A stretch of 16,327 nucleotides of DNA from an uncultured Eubacteriales bacterium (GTDB lineage Bacteria > Bacillota > Clostridia > Oscillospirales > Acutalibacteraceae), in NCBI GenBank assembly GCA_934488615.1, contig CAKSSJ010000038.1, forward strand, positions 1 through 16,327, in the 5' to 3' direction. Position numbers and translations under genes: made by a program. Shown here piece after piece: positions 1-6,778 of this stretch. Below the pieces are notes generated by a model. It ran no database searches, was not told the origin of the DNA, and worked only from the letters and a program-made list of their open reading frames with translations. Position 1 is the first letter of the stretch; each line of letters begins with the position of its first letter.

Positions 1-262
1 GGGCAGTATATACATACAGCTCCCGAACTGCAAAAAGCACTGTGAACAAAATTTTCTCAAATTTATTCAGAGGTTTGCTTGTAGGACGGAATAAAATCCG
101 CCTAACAAAGTAGAATACATTTGGCGAATTCTGCACAGCACATTTTTCGTTCGGGGCAGTATATACATACAGCTCCCGAACTGCAAAAAGCACTGTGAAC
201 AAAATTTTCTCAAATTTATTCAGAGGTTTGATTGTAGGACGGAATAAAATCCGCCTAACAAA
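1..262. repeat. Tandem direct repeat, two 109-bp copies, period 153 bp
   Basis: Bases 1-109 recur at 154-262 with one difference (C at 78, A at 231). The first copy may extend left of the window. Each copy contains a short imperfect hairpin near its end (TAGG-A-CGGA pairing with TCCG-CCTA around an AT loop). At the second copy, GTTCGGG (149-155) can pair with CCCGAAC (175-181) across a 19-nt loop, so the true unit probably starts slightly upstream of 154. No reading frame of note runs through it. The function is unknown; the near identity indicates recent duplication or homogenisation. Confidence 0.9.
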
Positions 263-347
263 AAAATCTCTCGCCAAAATGCGTTTGAGTAGTTTGACTC
301 GGCAAAACGCACTTGGTTAATTGATACAGCATTTTTTGATTTGGGAA
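263..347. repeat. Diverged tail of second tandem unit with inserted hairpin
   Basis: The tail of unit 1 (about 118-159) and the stretch about 309-347 align loosely: TTGG, AATT, ACAGCA, a T-run and TTCGGG/TTTGGG occur in the same order. Unit 2 therefore seems to continue but carries about 40 extra bases. Those extra bases hold a hairpin: TGCGTTT-GAGT (280-290), loop AGTTTG, ACTC (297-300), bulge GGCA, AAACGCA (305-311). It lacks a following T-run, so it is not a typical terminator. The alignment was made by eye. Confidence 0.5.
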
Positions 348-353
348 GAAATC

Positions 354-484
354 CCTTGGCTCCCATTATAGGGGAGCTGGCACGGCTTGTCCGTGACTGA
401 GGGGTTCTGTAAAGAGTTTAATAAAAATTACTCTAACCCCTCCGTTTCGCTCCGCTCAACACCTCCCCTGCAGGGGAGGCAAGG
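354..484. repeat. 131-bp imperfect inverted-repeat (MITE/REP-like) element
   Basis: The ends CCTTGGCTCCC and GGGGAGGCAAGG are imperfect inverted repeats. Further inside, AGGGGAGCTG matches the complement of CACCTCCCCT, GAGGGGTT matches AACCCCTC, and AGAGT/ACTCT pair at the centre around an AT-rich loop, so nearly the whole element can fold on itself. It encodes nothing. Its right half (CCCCTCCGT...CGCTC...ACACC) resembles the left end of the repeat at 6615-6735, placing both in one mosaic family. Non-autonomous elements of this look are common between genes of gut Clostridia; the mobilising enzyme, if any, is not here. Confidence 0.7.
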
Positions 485-491
485 AATTTCC

Positions 492-519
492 GCAGAACCC
501 GACCAAGCGGAAGGCTGAT
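492..519. repeat. Short remnant matching both flanks of the 3676-3914 element
   Basis: Bases 492-507 match 3676-3691 at 15 of 16 positions (GCAGAAnCCGACCAAG), and bases 509-519 match 3904-3914 exactly (GGAAGGCTGAT). In the large element these two blocks are separated by about 210 bp; here by one base. This is what an internal deletion, an excision scar or a minimal form of the same element would leave. Confidence 0.6.
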
Positions 520-541
520 TGATTTGCTGAATATTTATAAT
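513..541 (+). promoter_or_regulatory. Possible iolD promoter (-10 only)
   Basis: A perfect TATAAT lies at 536-541, about 43 bp before the iolD ATG, in an AT-rich stretch. At a spacing of 16-18 bp no sequence resembling TTGACA is present, so the promoter, if real, would be weak or activator dependent. The iol genes may instead be read from a promoter upstream of the window. Confidence 0.3.
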
Positions 542-583
542 TTTAACTTCACCCACACATCCTCAAAGAAAGGATCATAAGAT

Positions 584-2515
584 ATGAAAACAATAAGATT
601 GACTGCAGGCGAGGCGATCGTCAGATACCTTGACAATCAGTACGTTGCCATTGAGCAGGACGGAAAGCTCGTTGAAAGCAAATTCGTTGAGCTTTTCTAT
701 GCCATTTTCGGCCACGGCTGTGTTCTCGGCGTCGGTGAGGCTCTCTCACAGGCAGAGCACTCAATAAAGGTTATGCAGGGCAGAAACGAGCAGGGTATGG
801 CTCAGGCTGCAACGGCATATGCCAAGATGAATAACAGACTCAAAATCATACCCTGTATGTCGTCTATCGGCCCCGGTGCGGCGAATATGGTAACGGCGGC
901 GGCTACTGCCACGGTCAACAATATTCCGCTTCTCCTTTTCATGGGCGACACATTCGCAAGCCGTCAGCCCGACCCCGTTCTTCAGCAGGTCGAGCAGCTC
1001 CACGACGGCACATGCACAACGAACGACGCTTTCAGAGCGGTAACGCGTTATTTTGACCGCATTACACGTCCCGAAATGGTTATGACGGCGCTCACAAACG
1101 CTATGAGAGTTCTCACAGACCCTGCTCACACGGGCGCGGCGGCGATCGCTCTCTGCCAGGACGTTCAGGGCGAAAGCTTCGATTATCCCATTGAATTTTT
1201 CAGAAAAAGAGTACATTTCATTCCCCGACAGATTCCGTGCGACTATGAGGTCAAAGCGGTTGCCGAGGAGATAAAAAAGAGCAAGAAGCCTCTTGTTATT
1301 GTCGGCGGCGGTGTAAGATATTCGTTCGCAGGCGAGCAGGTAAAGGCTTTCTGCGAGAAGCACAACATTCCGTTCTCCGAGACCCAGGCAGGTAAGAGCG
1401 CTATCGAATCGAGCCATTACCTCAATGTCGGCGGTATCGGCGTAACGGGTAATTCAAGCGCAAACGTGCTTGCTAAGGACGCTGATCTGATTATCGGTAT
1501 CGGAACGAAGTTTTCCGATTTCACGACCTCGTCAAAGTGGCTCTATGCCGACACTCAGGTTGTAACGATCAATGCCAGCGCATTCCACGGCGGCAAGCTT
1601 GACAGCATAAAGATGGTTGCCGATGCCAAGGAGGGCGTGACCGCTCTTGAGAAGTATCTTGACGGCTACAAGTCGGCTTACACGACCGAAATCGCAGACG
1701 CAAAGGCGGATTGGAATAAGGAAATGGCGCGTCTTGCCGCAACGCATTACGGCGAGGGCTACACTCCCGAAATTCCGAACCATATGCCCGACGCAGTTGA
1801 AAGCTTTGTTAAGGCAACGGGCGGCGTTATCACTCAGACGGCGGCTCTTTCACTCATTCGTAAGCTTATTCCGTCCGACGCGGTTGCAGTCGGTGCGGCA
1901 GGCTCGCTCCCCGGCTGTATGCAGAGAATGTGGACGACAGACAAGCTCTATTCCTACAACATGGAGTACGGCTATTCCTGCATGGGCTATGAAATTGCAG
2001 GTGCGTTCGGCTCAAAGCTCGCATGTCCCGATCAGGAGGTTTACGCTTTCACGGGCGACGGAAGCTACAACATGCTTCATTCCGAGATGCTGACCGCATT
2101 GCAGGAGGGCAAGAAGATAAACGTCATGCTCTTTGACAACGCATCATTCGGTTGTATCAACAATCTTCAGATGGGTCAGGGCGTTAATTCGCTCTGTACG
2201 GAAGCCCGTTACCGTGACGGCGACAAGCCGATTCGCGAGGGCGAGTTCATGAATATCGACTATGCCGCATGCGCAAGAGGCTACGGCTATGTCGCATACA
2301 CTGCAAAGACTATGGATGAGCTTGAGGCGGCGGTGCTTGATTCACTCAAGCAGACTAAGCCCGTGCTCATTGATATAAAGGTTCTTCCTAAATCCATGAC
2401 TGACGGATACGGCGGCTGGTGGAATGTCGGCTGCTCGGATATTCCGCGCACCGAAAAGGGTAAGGAAGCCCTTGCCGAAAGAACGCAGAAGCTTTCCGAG
2501 GCTAAAAAGTATTAA
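584..2515 (+). CDS. iolD: 3D-(3,5/4)-trihydroxycyclohexane-1,2-dione acylhydrolase (IolD)
   Basis: Thiamin-diphosphate enzyme of myo-inositol catabolism that hydrolytically opens the ring of 3D-(3,5/4)-trihydroxycyclohexane-1,2-dione to give 5-deoxy-D-glucuronate; cytosolic. The 643-aa protein has the acetolactate-synthase fold order: N-terminal pyrimidine-binding domain with the probable activating glutamate E69 (GRNEQGMAQAA), a central domain starting near residue 225 (PLVIVGGGV), and a C-terminal pyrophosphate domain with the ThDP motif GDGS at 491-494 ending at N519. The length is normal for IolD. The ATG at 584 has an AGAAAGGA ribosome site 9 nt upstream. It is the first iol gene in the window; iolE follows after a repeat-filled 155-bp spacer. 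The C-terminal signature (YGGWWNVG near residue 608) distinguishes it from acetolactate synthase. Confidence 0.95.
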   Translation: MKTIRLTAGEAIVRYLDNQYVAIEQDGKLVESKFVELFYAIFGHGCVLGVGEALSQAEHSIKVMQGRNEQGMAQAATAYAKMNNRLKIIPCMSSIGPGAANMVTAAATATVNNIPLLLFMGDTFASRQPDPVLQQVEQLHDGTCTTNDAFRAVTRYFDRITRPEMVMTALTNAMRVLTDPAHTGAAAIALCQDVQGESFDYPIEFFRKRVHFIPRQIPCDYEVKAVAEEIKKSKKPLVIVGGGVRYSFAGEQVKAFCEKHNIPFSETQAGKSAIESSHYLNVGGIGVTGNSSANVLAKDADLIIGIGTKFSDFTTSSKWLYADTQVVTINASAFHGGKLDSIKMVADAKEGVTALEKYLDGYKSAYTTEIADAKADWNKEMARLAATHYGEGYTPEIPNHMPDAVESFVKATGGVITQTAALSLIRKLIPSDAVAVGAAGSLPGCMQRMWTTDKLYSYNMEYGYSCMGYEIAGAFGSKLACPDQEVYAFTGDGSYNMLHSEMLTALQEGKKINVMLFDNASFGCINNLQMGQGVNSLCTEARYRDGDKPIREGEFMNIDYAACARGYGYVAYTAKTMDELEAAVLDSLKQTKPVLIDIKVLPKSMTDGYGGWWNVGCSDIPRTEKGKEALAERTQKLSEAKKY

Positions 2516-2547
2516 GGCAACATCGCACAAATTGCGGTGCACGCCTT
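2514..2547. repeat. 34-nt palindrome overlapping the iolD stop codon
   Basis: AAGGC (2514-2518) pairs with GCCTT (2543-2547), and CGCA (2524-2527) pairs with TGCG (2532-2535) inside it. It starts within the iolD TAA. The hairpin in the rpoB-rpoC spacer (12480-12513) has the same order of blocks (AGGCAA, CGCA, AATTTGCGG or AATTGCGG, GCCTT), so the two look like copies of one small extragenic palindrome. No T-run follows, so it is not an ordinary terminator. Confidence 0.6.
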
Positions 2548-2575
2548 GCTTGAATCTATTTCCGTCATGCCGCAC

Positions 2576-2616
2576 AAAAATTTCTTGACTTGCGCCAGCA
2601 AGCCTGCAAAATTTTT
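2576..2616. repeat. Nested hairpin in the iolD-iolE spacer
   Basis: AAAAATTT (2576-2583) pairs with AAATTTTT (2609-2616), enclosing an inner stem CTTGC (2589-2593)/GCAAG (2598-2602) with a GCCA loop. The right arm ends in five T, so it could act as a weak terminator or an mRNA-end stabiliser between iolD and iolE. Together with the palindrome at 2514-2547 it occupies most of the 155-bp spacer. Confidence 0.5.
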
Positions 2617-2670
2617 ACACAGCCTGACAAAAAAACTTAACTACGCAATTCTTTAACAAGGAGAGGTAAC

Positions 2671-3564
2671 ATGGACGCAAAAAAAATTAAACTCGGTATC
2701 GCACCGATCGGCTGGACAAACGACGATATGCCCGATCTCGGCAGTGAGAACACCTTTGAGCAGTGCGTAAGCGAAATGGCGCTTGCAGGCTTTGAGGGCT
2801 GTGAGATAGGCAACAAGTATCCCAAGACCGTTGAGGAAATGCACGAGTATCTTGATATCAGAGGACTTCAGATCGCTAACCGCTGGTTCTCGTCATTCAT
2901 TCTCACCAAGCCCTTTGAGGAGGTCGAGAAGGATTTCAGAGAGAACTGCGAGTTCCTTAAGGGCTGCGGCGCAAAGAGAATCGGCGCTTCGGAGCAGAGC
3001 TACAGCATTCAGGGACAGATGGACACACCTGTTTTTGAGAATAAATACGTTATGAACGATGAGGAGTGGAAGAAGTTCACAGACGGACTTTCAAAGCTCG
3101 GCAACATCGCTAAGGAATACGGCATTACGCTCGTTTACCATCATCACATGGGCACGGTCGTTCAGACAGCCGAGGAAATCGACAAGATGATGGATATGTG
3201 CGATCCCGACGCTGTTTACCTTCTCTTCGATTCGGGTCATCTTGCATATTGCGGCGAGGACTACATGGCAGTTCTCAAGAAGTATGCTAAGAGAATCAAG
3301 CACGTTCACCTCAAGGATATCCGTCCGGAGATCGTTAAGCAGGTCAAGGACGAGCACAAGTCATTCCTTCAGGGTGTTCGCATGGGTGCTTTCACAGTTC
3401 CCGGTGACGGCGCGATTGACTTCAAGCCGATTTTCGACGTTCTTGACGAAACAGGCTATGAGGGCTGGATGCTCGTTGAAGCAGAGCAGGATCCCGCAAT
3501 CGCAAATCCGTTCAAGTATGCAAAGATGGCAAGAGCCTACATTGCAGAAAAGGCAGGACTTTGA
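2671..3564 (+). CDS. iolE: Myo-inosose-2 dehydratase (IolE)
   Basis: Dehydrates 2-keto-myo-inositol (scyllo-inosose) to 3D-(3,5/4)-trihydroxycyclohexane-1,2-dione, the substrate of IolD. The 297-aa protein is a sugar isomerase/AP-endonuclease-type TIM barrel of usual length. It opens with LGIAPIGWTNDDMPDLG (residues 8-24), typical of IolE. Likely metal and active-site residues lie on the barrel strands: H157-H159 (VYHHH), D187 and H190 (LFDSGH), H211 and H213 with K215 (HVHLKD), and E270/E272 (VEAEQDP); the assignment of individual ligands is inferred from the family. The start has an AAGGAG site ending 7 nt before ATG. It lies between iolD and iolA in the same direction. Confidence 0.95.
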   Translation: MDAKKIKLGIAPIGWTNDDMPDLGSENTFEQCVSEMALAGFEGCEIGNKYPKTVEEMHEYLDIRGLQIANRWFSSFILTKPFEEVEKDFRENCEFLKGCGAKRIGASEQSYSIQGQMDTPVFENKYVMNDEEWKKFTDGLSKLGNIAKEYGITLVYHHHMGTVVQTAEEIDKMMDMCDPDAVYLLFDSGHLAYCGEDYMAVLKKYAKRIKHVHLKDIRPEIVKQVKDEHKSFLQGVRMGAFTVPGDGAIDFKPIFDVLDETGYEGWMLVEAEQDPAIANPFKYAKMARAYIAEKAGL

Positions 3565-3592
3565 TTATAATTTATAGTGAATAATTAAGGTG

Positions 3593-3675
3593 AAAGTCAG
3601 GCAAGTCTCCCCTTGAATCAACAAATGAAAGGCTTGAACAGATAGACTAAGCTTGATTATTCTGTTTAAAAGTCA
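3593..3675. repeat. Repeat fragments after iolE, including a 25-bp block shared with 6732-6756
   Basis: The stretch AAAGTCAG...TCTCCCCTTGA (3593-3615) looks like a truncated copy of the start of the next element (AAAGTCAG...CTTCCCCTTGA, 3669-3703). Bases 3630-3654 (AGGCTTGAACAG...ACTAAGCTT) are identical over 25 bp to 6732-6756, in the same orientation. No gene is present here. An isolated TATAAT at 3566-3571 lacks a convincing -35 box. Confidence 0.65.
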
Positions 3676-3914
3676 GCAGAAACCGACCAAGGCTTCCCCT
3701 TGAGGGTAGCGAAGTGTCGGCGCGGTAGTGAATGACAGTCCGGTGGACTGTCAGAGCCGCGACGTGACCGAGCCGCAGCGAGACGCTGGCGCGTAAGCGA
3801 CTGATGAGGTGGAACCGTTCGAGTCAGAGATTGTTAAATAATGAGCTTAGAATCCGCCACCTCATTCGAGCGGCGCAATCCGCCGCCCACCTTCCCCTCA
3901 AGGGGAAGGCTGAT
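3676..3914. repeat. GC-rich palindromic repeat element between iolE and iolA
   Basis: The ends are imperfect inverted repeats: GGCTTCCCCTTGAGGG (from 3691) against the complement of the segment ending at 3910 (GCCTTCCCCTTGAGGGG). Inside are a hairpin GACAGTCC-GGT-GGACTGTC (3734-3752), enclosed by CGCGG (3721-3725)/CCGCG (3757-3761), and a long-range 9-bp stem ATGAGGTGG (3804-3812)/CCACCTCAT (3857-3865). Its first part recurs exactly at 16252-16327, and 3724-3801 is related to the reversed copy at 6622-6699 (66 of 78 bases). It encodes no convincing protein. It sits within the iol cluster, so it is presumably transcribed if iolE and iolA share an mRNA. Confidence 0.8.
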
Positions 3915-3957
3915 AAAACAAGTTAAAAATAAGAATAACATATAAGGAGATGTAACA

Positions 3958-5466
3958 ATGTCCGCAGAAAAACTCAAATACTTTGTCAACGGCGAGTACG
4001 TTGAATCAAAGACAGACAAATACTACACTCTTGTCAACCCCAGCACGGGCGAGACAACGGGTTATGCTCCCTGCTGTACCAACGACGAGGTTCTCGGCGC
4101 TATTGCGGCGGCTAAGGCAGCTTTCCCGGGCTGGAGCTCAACTCCCGCTATCAAGAGAGCACAGATCCTTTACAACATCCGTGATCTTCTCATCAAGCAC
4201 ATGGACGAGCTCACAATGCTTGTTGCCGAGGAAAACGGAAAGGTATGGGCAGAGGCTGAGGGCGACGTTCTCAAGGCTAAAGAGGGCACCGAGCTTGCAA
4301 CTCAGGTTCCGTCACTTATGATGGGCGAGAGCGTTATGGACGCTTCAAGAGGCTATGACACAGTTAAGTACCGCGAGTCGATGGGCGTTTTCGCAGGCAT
4401 CGTTCCCGTAAACTTCCCTGCTATGATTCCGTTCGGCTGGATGGCTCCGACATGTATCGCATGCGGCAACACAATGGTTCTCAAGGCGGCAAGCCTTACT
4501 CCGAGAACAGCTCTCAGAATTGCCGAGCTTTATAAGGAAGCAGGCGTTCCCGACGGCGTTATCAACGTTGTCACTTGTTCGAGAAACGAGATCAACACGA
4601 TTCTTGAAAGCCCCGATGTCAAGGGCATCACATTTGTCGGCTCAACTCCCGTCGGCAAGCTTATATATGAAAAGGCGGCAAGCGCAGGCAAGAGAGTTCA
4701 GTGCCTTTGCCAGGCTAAGAACCACGCTCTTGTCCTTGCAGATACTCCGATCGAGAGAACAGCGGCAGGCGTTATGAACTCCGCATTCGGCTGCGCAGGT
4801 CAGAGATGTATGGCTTTGAGCTGCTGCGTTGTCGAAGAGAGCATCGCAGATAAGTTTGTTGCAGAGCTTGTTAAGCAGGCTAAGGGACTCAAGCTCGGCC
4901 CTGCATACGATAAGACCTCGAAGCTCGGACCCATTACATACGAAAAGCACTACAAGGAAGTTCTTGCAGACATCGACAAGGGCGTTGCAGAGGGCGCAGA
5001 GCTTGTGCTTGACGGCAGAAACTGCGTTGTTGAGGGCTATGAAAACGGTTTCTATGTAGGCCCGACAATCTTTGATCATGTTACAGAGGACATGACAATC
5101 GGCCGTGACGAGGTATTCGGACCCGTGCTTTGCGTCAAGAGAGTTAAGAGTTTTGAAGAGGGTCTGGCAGTCATGAACGCTAACCCGTACGCTAACGGCT
5201 CGGTTATCTTCACTCAGAACGGCTACTATGCCCGTGAGTTTGTTCGTCATACCGACGGCGGCATGGTCGGCGTAAACGTTGGTATTCCTGTTCCTATCGG
5301 ATTCTTCCCGTTCGCAGGTCATAAGGATTCGTTCTTCGGCGATCTCCATTGCCTCGGCAAGGACGCATACCGCTTCTTCACTGAGAGCAAGTGCGTAACA
5401 ACACGTTGGTTCGACGAGGAAGAAATGAAGAAAACAGAAGTTTCCACATGGGACGGCACAATATAA
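3958..5466 (+). CDS. iolA: Methylmalonate/malonate-semialdehyde dehydrogenase, CoA-acylating (IolA/MmsA)
   Basis: NAD-dependent oxidation of malonic or methylmalonic semialdehyde to acetyl-CoA or propionyl-CoA with loss of CO2, the last step of the inositol route. The 502-aa protein is a full-length aldehyde dehydrogenase. Visible are the cofactor-binding motif FVGSTPVG (226-233), the AKNH motif of the MMSDH family (253-256) in place of the usual general-base region of hydrolytic ALDHs, and the catalytic cysteine C284 in GCAGQRCMAL. The segment before AKNH reads CLCQ rather than a glycine-containing form, probably a clade feature. The ATG has AAGGAG 8 nt upstream. iolG follows after 18 bp, so the two are almost certainly co-transcribed. 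A 393-bp repeat-rich gap precedes it. The exact substrate (malonic versus methylmalonic) cannot be read from the sequence. Confidence 0.92.
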   Translation: MSAEKLKYFVNGEYVESKTDKYYTLVNPSTGETTGYAPCCTNDEVLGAIAAAKAAFPGWSSTPAIKRAQILYNIRDLLIKHMDELTMLVAEENGKVWAEAEGDVLKAKEGTELATQVPSLMMGESVMDASRGYDTVKYRESMGVFAGIVPVNFPAMIPFGWMAPTCIACGNTMVLKAASLTPRTALRIAELYKEAGVPDGVINVVTCSRNEINTILESPDVKGITFVGSTPVGKLIYEKAASAGKRVQCLCQAKNHALVLADTPIERTAAGVMNSAFGCAGQRCMALSCCVVEESIADKFVAELVKQAKGLKLGPAYDKTSKLGPITYEKHYKEVLADIDKGVAEGAELVLDGRNCVVEGYENGFYVGPTIFDHVTEDMTIGRDEVFGPVLCVKRVKSFEEGLAVMNANPYANGSVIFTQNGYYAREFVRHTDGGMVGVNVGIPVPIGFFPFAGHKDSFFGDLHCLGKDAYRFFTESKCVTTRWFDEEEMKKTEVSTWDGTI

Positions 5467-5484
5467 TCAGGAGGGCGTAAAGCT

Positions 5485-6510
5485 ATGTTAAATGTTGGTA
5501 TTATCGGCGCAGGCCGTATCGGTAAGGTACACTGCGAGTCAATCATGAGATATGTCAAGTCAGCTACGGTCAAGGCTATTGCCGATCCGTTTCTCAATGA
5601 CGAGACAAAGGAGTGGGCAAAGGGTCTCGGCGTAAACGAGTTCTACACCGATTATCACAAGATCCTTGAGGACAAGGACATTCAGGCTGTTCTCATCTGC
5701 TCATCAACGGACACACATTCAACGATTTCTCTCGAAGCTATTGCCGCAGGCAAGCACATCTTCTGCGAGAAGCCGATCGACCATGACGTAAACAAGATCC
5801 TTGAGGTTAAGAAGGCTCTTGAAAACAGCAACGTTAAGTATCAGGTAGGCTTCAACCGCCGCTTCGACCACAACTTCAAGGCTGCAAGAAAGGCAGTTGA
5901 GGGCGGTCAGATAGGCGACCTCAATATCCTCAAGGTTTGCTCCCGTGACCCGGGCGCACCGCCGGTAAGCTACATCAAGGTTTCGGGCGGCATCTTCCTT
6001 GACATGACTATCCATGATTTCGATATGGTTCGCTTTATGTCGGGATCTGAGGTTGAGGAAGTATTCGCATACGGCGCAGTTCTTGTTGATCCCGCGATCG
6101 GCGAGGCAGGCGACATCGACACAGCGGTTATTTCCATGAAGCTCGCTAACGGCGCAATCGCAGTTATTGATAACTGCCGCCGTGCAAGCTACGGCTACGA
6201 CCAGAGAGTTGAGGCATTCGGCTCACTCGGTCAGGTTGCAATTTCAAATGATTCAGAGTCAACCGCAGTTGTTTCCGACGCTAACGGCGTTCACGGCGAG
6301 GTTCCGCTCAACTTCTTCCTTGAGAGATACATGGGAGCATATGTTGAGGAGGTTTCTCAGTTCGTTGACTGCGTTGTAAACGATAAGCCGATCACTGTAG
6401 GTCTTGAGTGCGGTCTCCAGCCCGTACTTATCGGCATCGCTGCAAAGAAGTCTCTTGAGACAGGCATGCCCGTTAAGATCGCAGACGTTGCGGCAGAATA
6501 CGGCCTTTAA
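5485..6510 (+). CDS. iolG: Inositol 2-dehydrogenase (IolG)
   Basis: NAD-dependent oxidation of myo-inositol to 2-keto-myo-inositol (scyllo-inosose), the entry step of the pathway; substrate for IolE. The 341-aa protein belongs to the GFO/IDH/MocA family: N-terminal Rossmann fold with GAGRIG (residues 8-13), the EKP motif with catalytic K96, and the DMTIHD segment with D173 and H177, matching the Lys-Asp-His triad of characterised inositol dehydrogenases. A strong AGGAGGG ribosome site (5469-5475) lies 9 nt before ATG, and iolA ends 18 bp upstream. A terminator follows 38 bp after the stop codon, so it is the last gene of the plus-strand transcript. Related family members use scyllo-inositol or other sugars; the context with iolD, iolE and iolA favours myo-inositol. 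Confidence 0.92.
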   Translation: MLNVGIIGAGRIGKVHCESIMRYVKSATVKAIADPFLNDETKEWAKGLGVNEFYTDYHKILEDKDIQAVLICSSTDTHSTISLEAIAAGKHIFCEKPIDHDVNKILEVKKALENSNVKYQVGFNRRFDHNFKAARKAVEGGQIGDLNILKVCSRDPGAPPVSYIKVSGGIFLDMTIHDFDMVRFMSGSEVEEVFAYGAVLVDPAIGEAGDIDTAVISMKLANGAIAVIDNCRRASYGYDQRVEAFGSLGQVAISNDSESTAVVSDANGVHGEVPLNFFLERYMGAYVEEVSQFVDCVVNDKPITVGLECGLQPVLIGIAAKKSLETGMPVKIADVAAEYGL

Positions 6511-6545
6511 TATTTGAGGACAGTATTGCAATAAAATAATAACTC

Positions 6546-6580
6546 CGACGGCGCAGATTTTCTGCGCCGTTGTGTGTTTT
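6546..6580 (+). terminator. Rho-independent terminator after iolG
   Basis: A perfect 10-bp stem ACGGCGCAGA (6548-6557)/TCTGCGCCGT (6561-6570) with a TTT loop is followed by a mixed T-rich tail (TGTGTGTTTT). It lies 38 bp after the iolG stop and ends the iol transcript. Confidence 0.85.
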
Positions 6581-6614
6581 GTAGAGATTGTTATTAAAAT
6601 ATTATTATCTTTTT

Positions 6615-6735
6615 CCCCTCCGTCGCTCATGCGACACCGTCTCGCTGTGGCTCGGTCACGCTCCGGCTCTGAACGTCCACCGGACGTTCATTCACTACCG
6701 TCGCGCCGCTTTGCTACCTTGCAACAAGGGGAGGC
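6615..6735 (-). repeat. Reversed, shorter copy of the palindromic repeat family
   Basis: Read on the minus strand, 6699-6622 aligns without gaps to 3724-3801 (66 of 78 identical). The central hairpin (6671-6689) keeps perfect pairing although two positions in each arm differ: GAACGTCC/GGACGTTC here, GACAGTCC/GGACTGTC at 3734-3752. A second stem GTCGC/GCGAC with a TCAT loop lies at 6622-6635. The outer boundaries are CCCCTCC (6615-6621) and GGGGAGG (6728-6734). It lacks the second half of the 3676-3914 element. It lies between two terminators, in otherwise empty sequence between the convergent iolG and transporter genes. Confidence 0.75.
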
Positions 6736-6756
6736 TTGAACAGATAGACTAAGCTT
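6732..6756. repeat. 25-bp block identical to 3630-3654
   Basis: AGGCTTGAACAG...ACTAAGCTT is identical at both places, in the same plus-strand orientation, although the neighbouring palindromic elements lie in opposite orientations. It overlaps the edge of the element at 6615-6735. It may be a separate small repeat or a target-site flank carried along with an insertion. Confidence 0.75.
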
Positions 6757-6778
6757 TACATAACCATCACCAAAACAA

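Noticed and set aside
1..262. CRISPR array
   Set aside because: There are only two copies, each 109 bp long and separated by 44 bp, with no short regular repeats and no cas genes.
3834..4019. 61-aa minus-strand frame across the repeat and the iolA start
   Set aside because: It runs through the palindromic element and into iolA; no plausible ribosome site or domain was seen.
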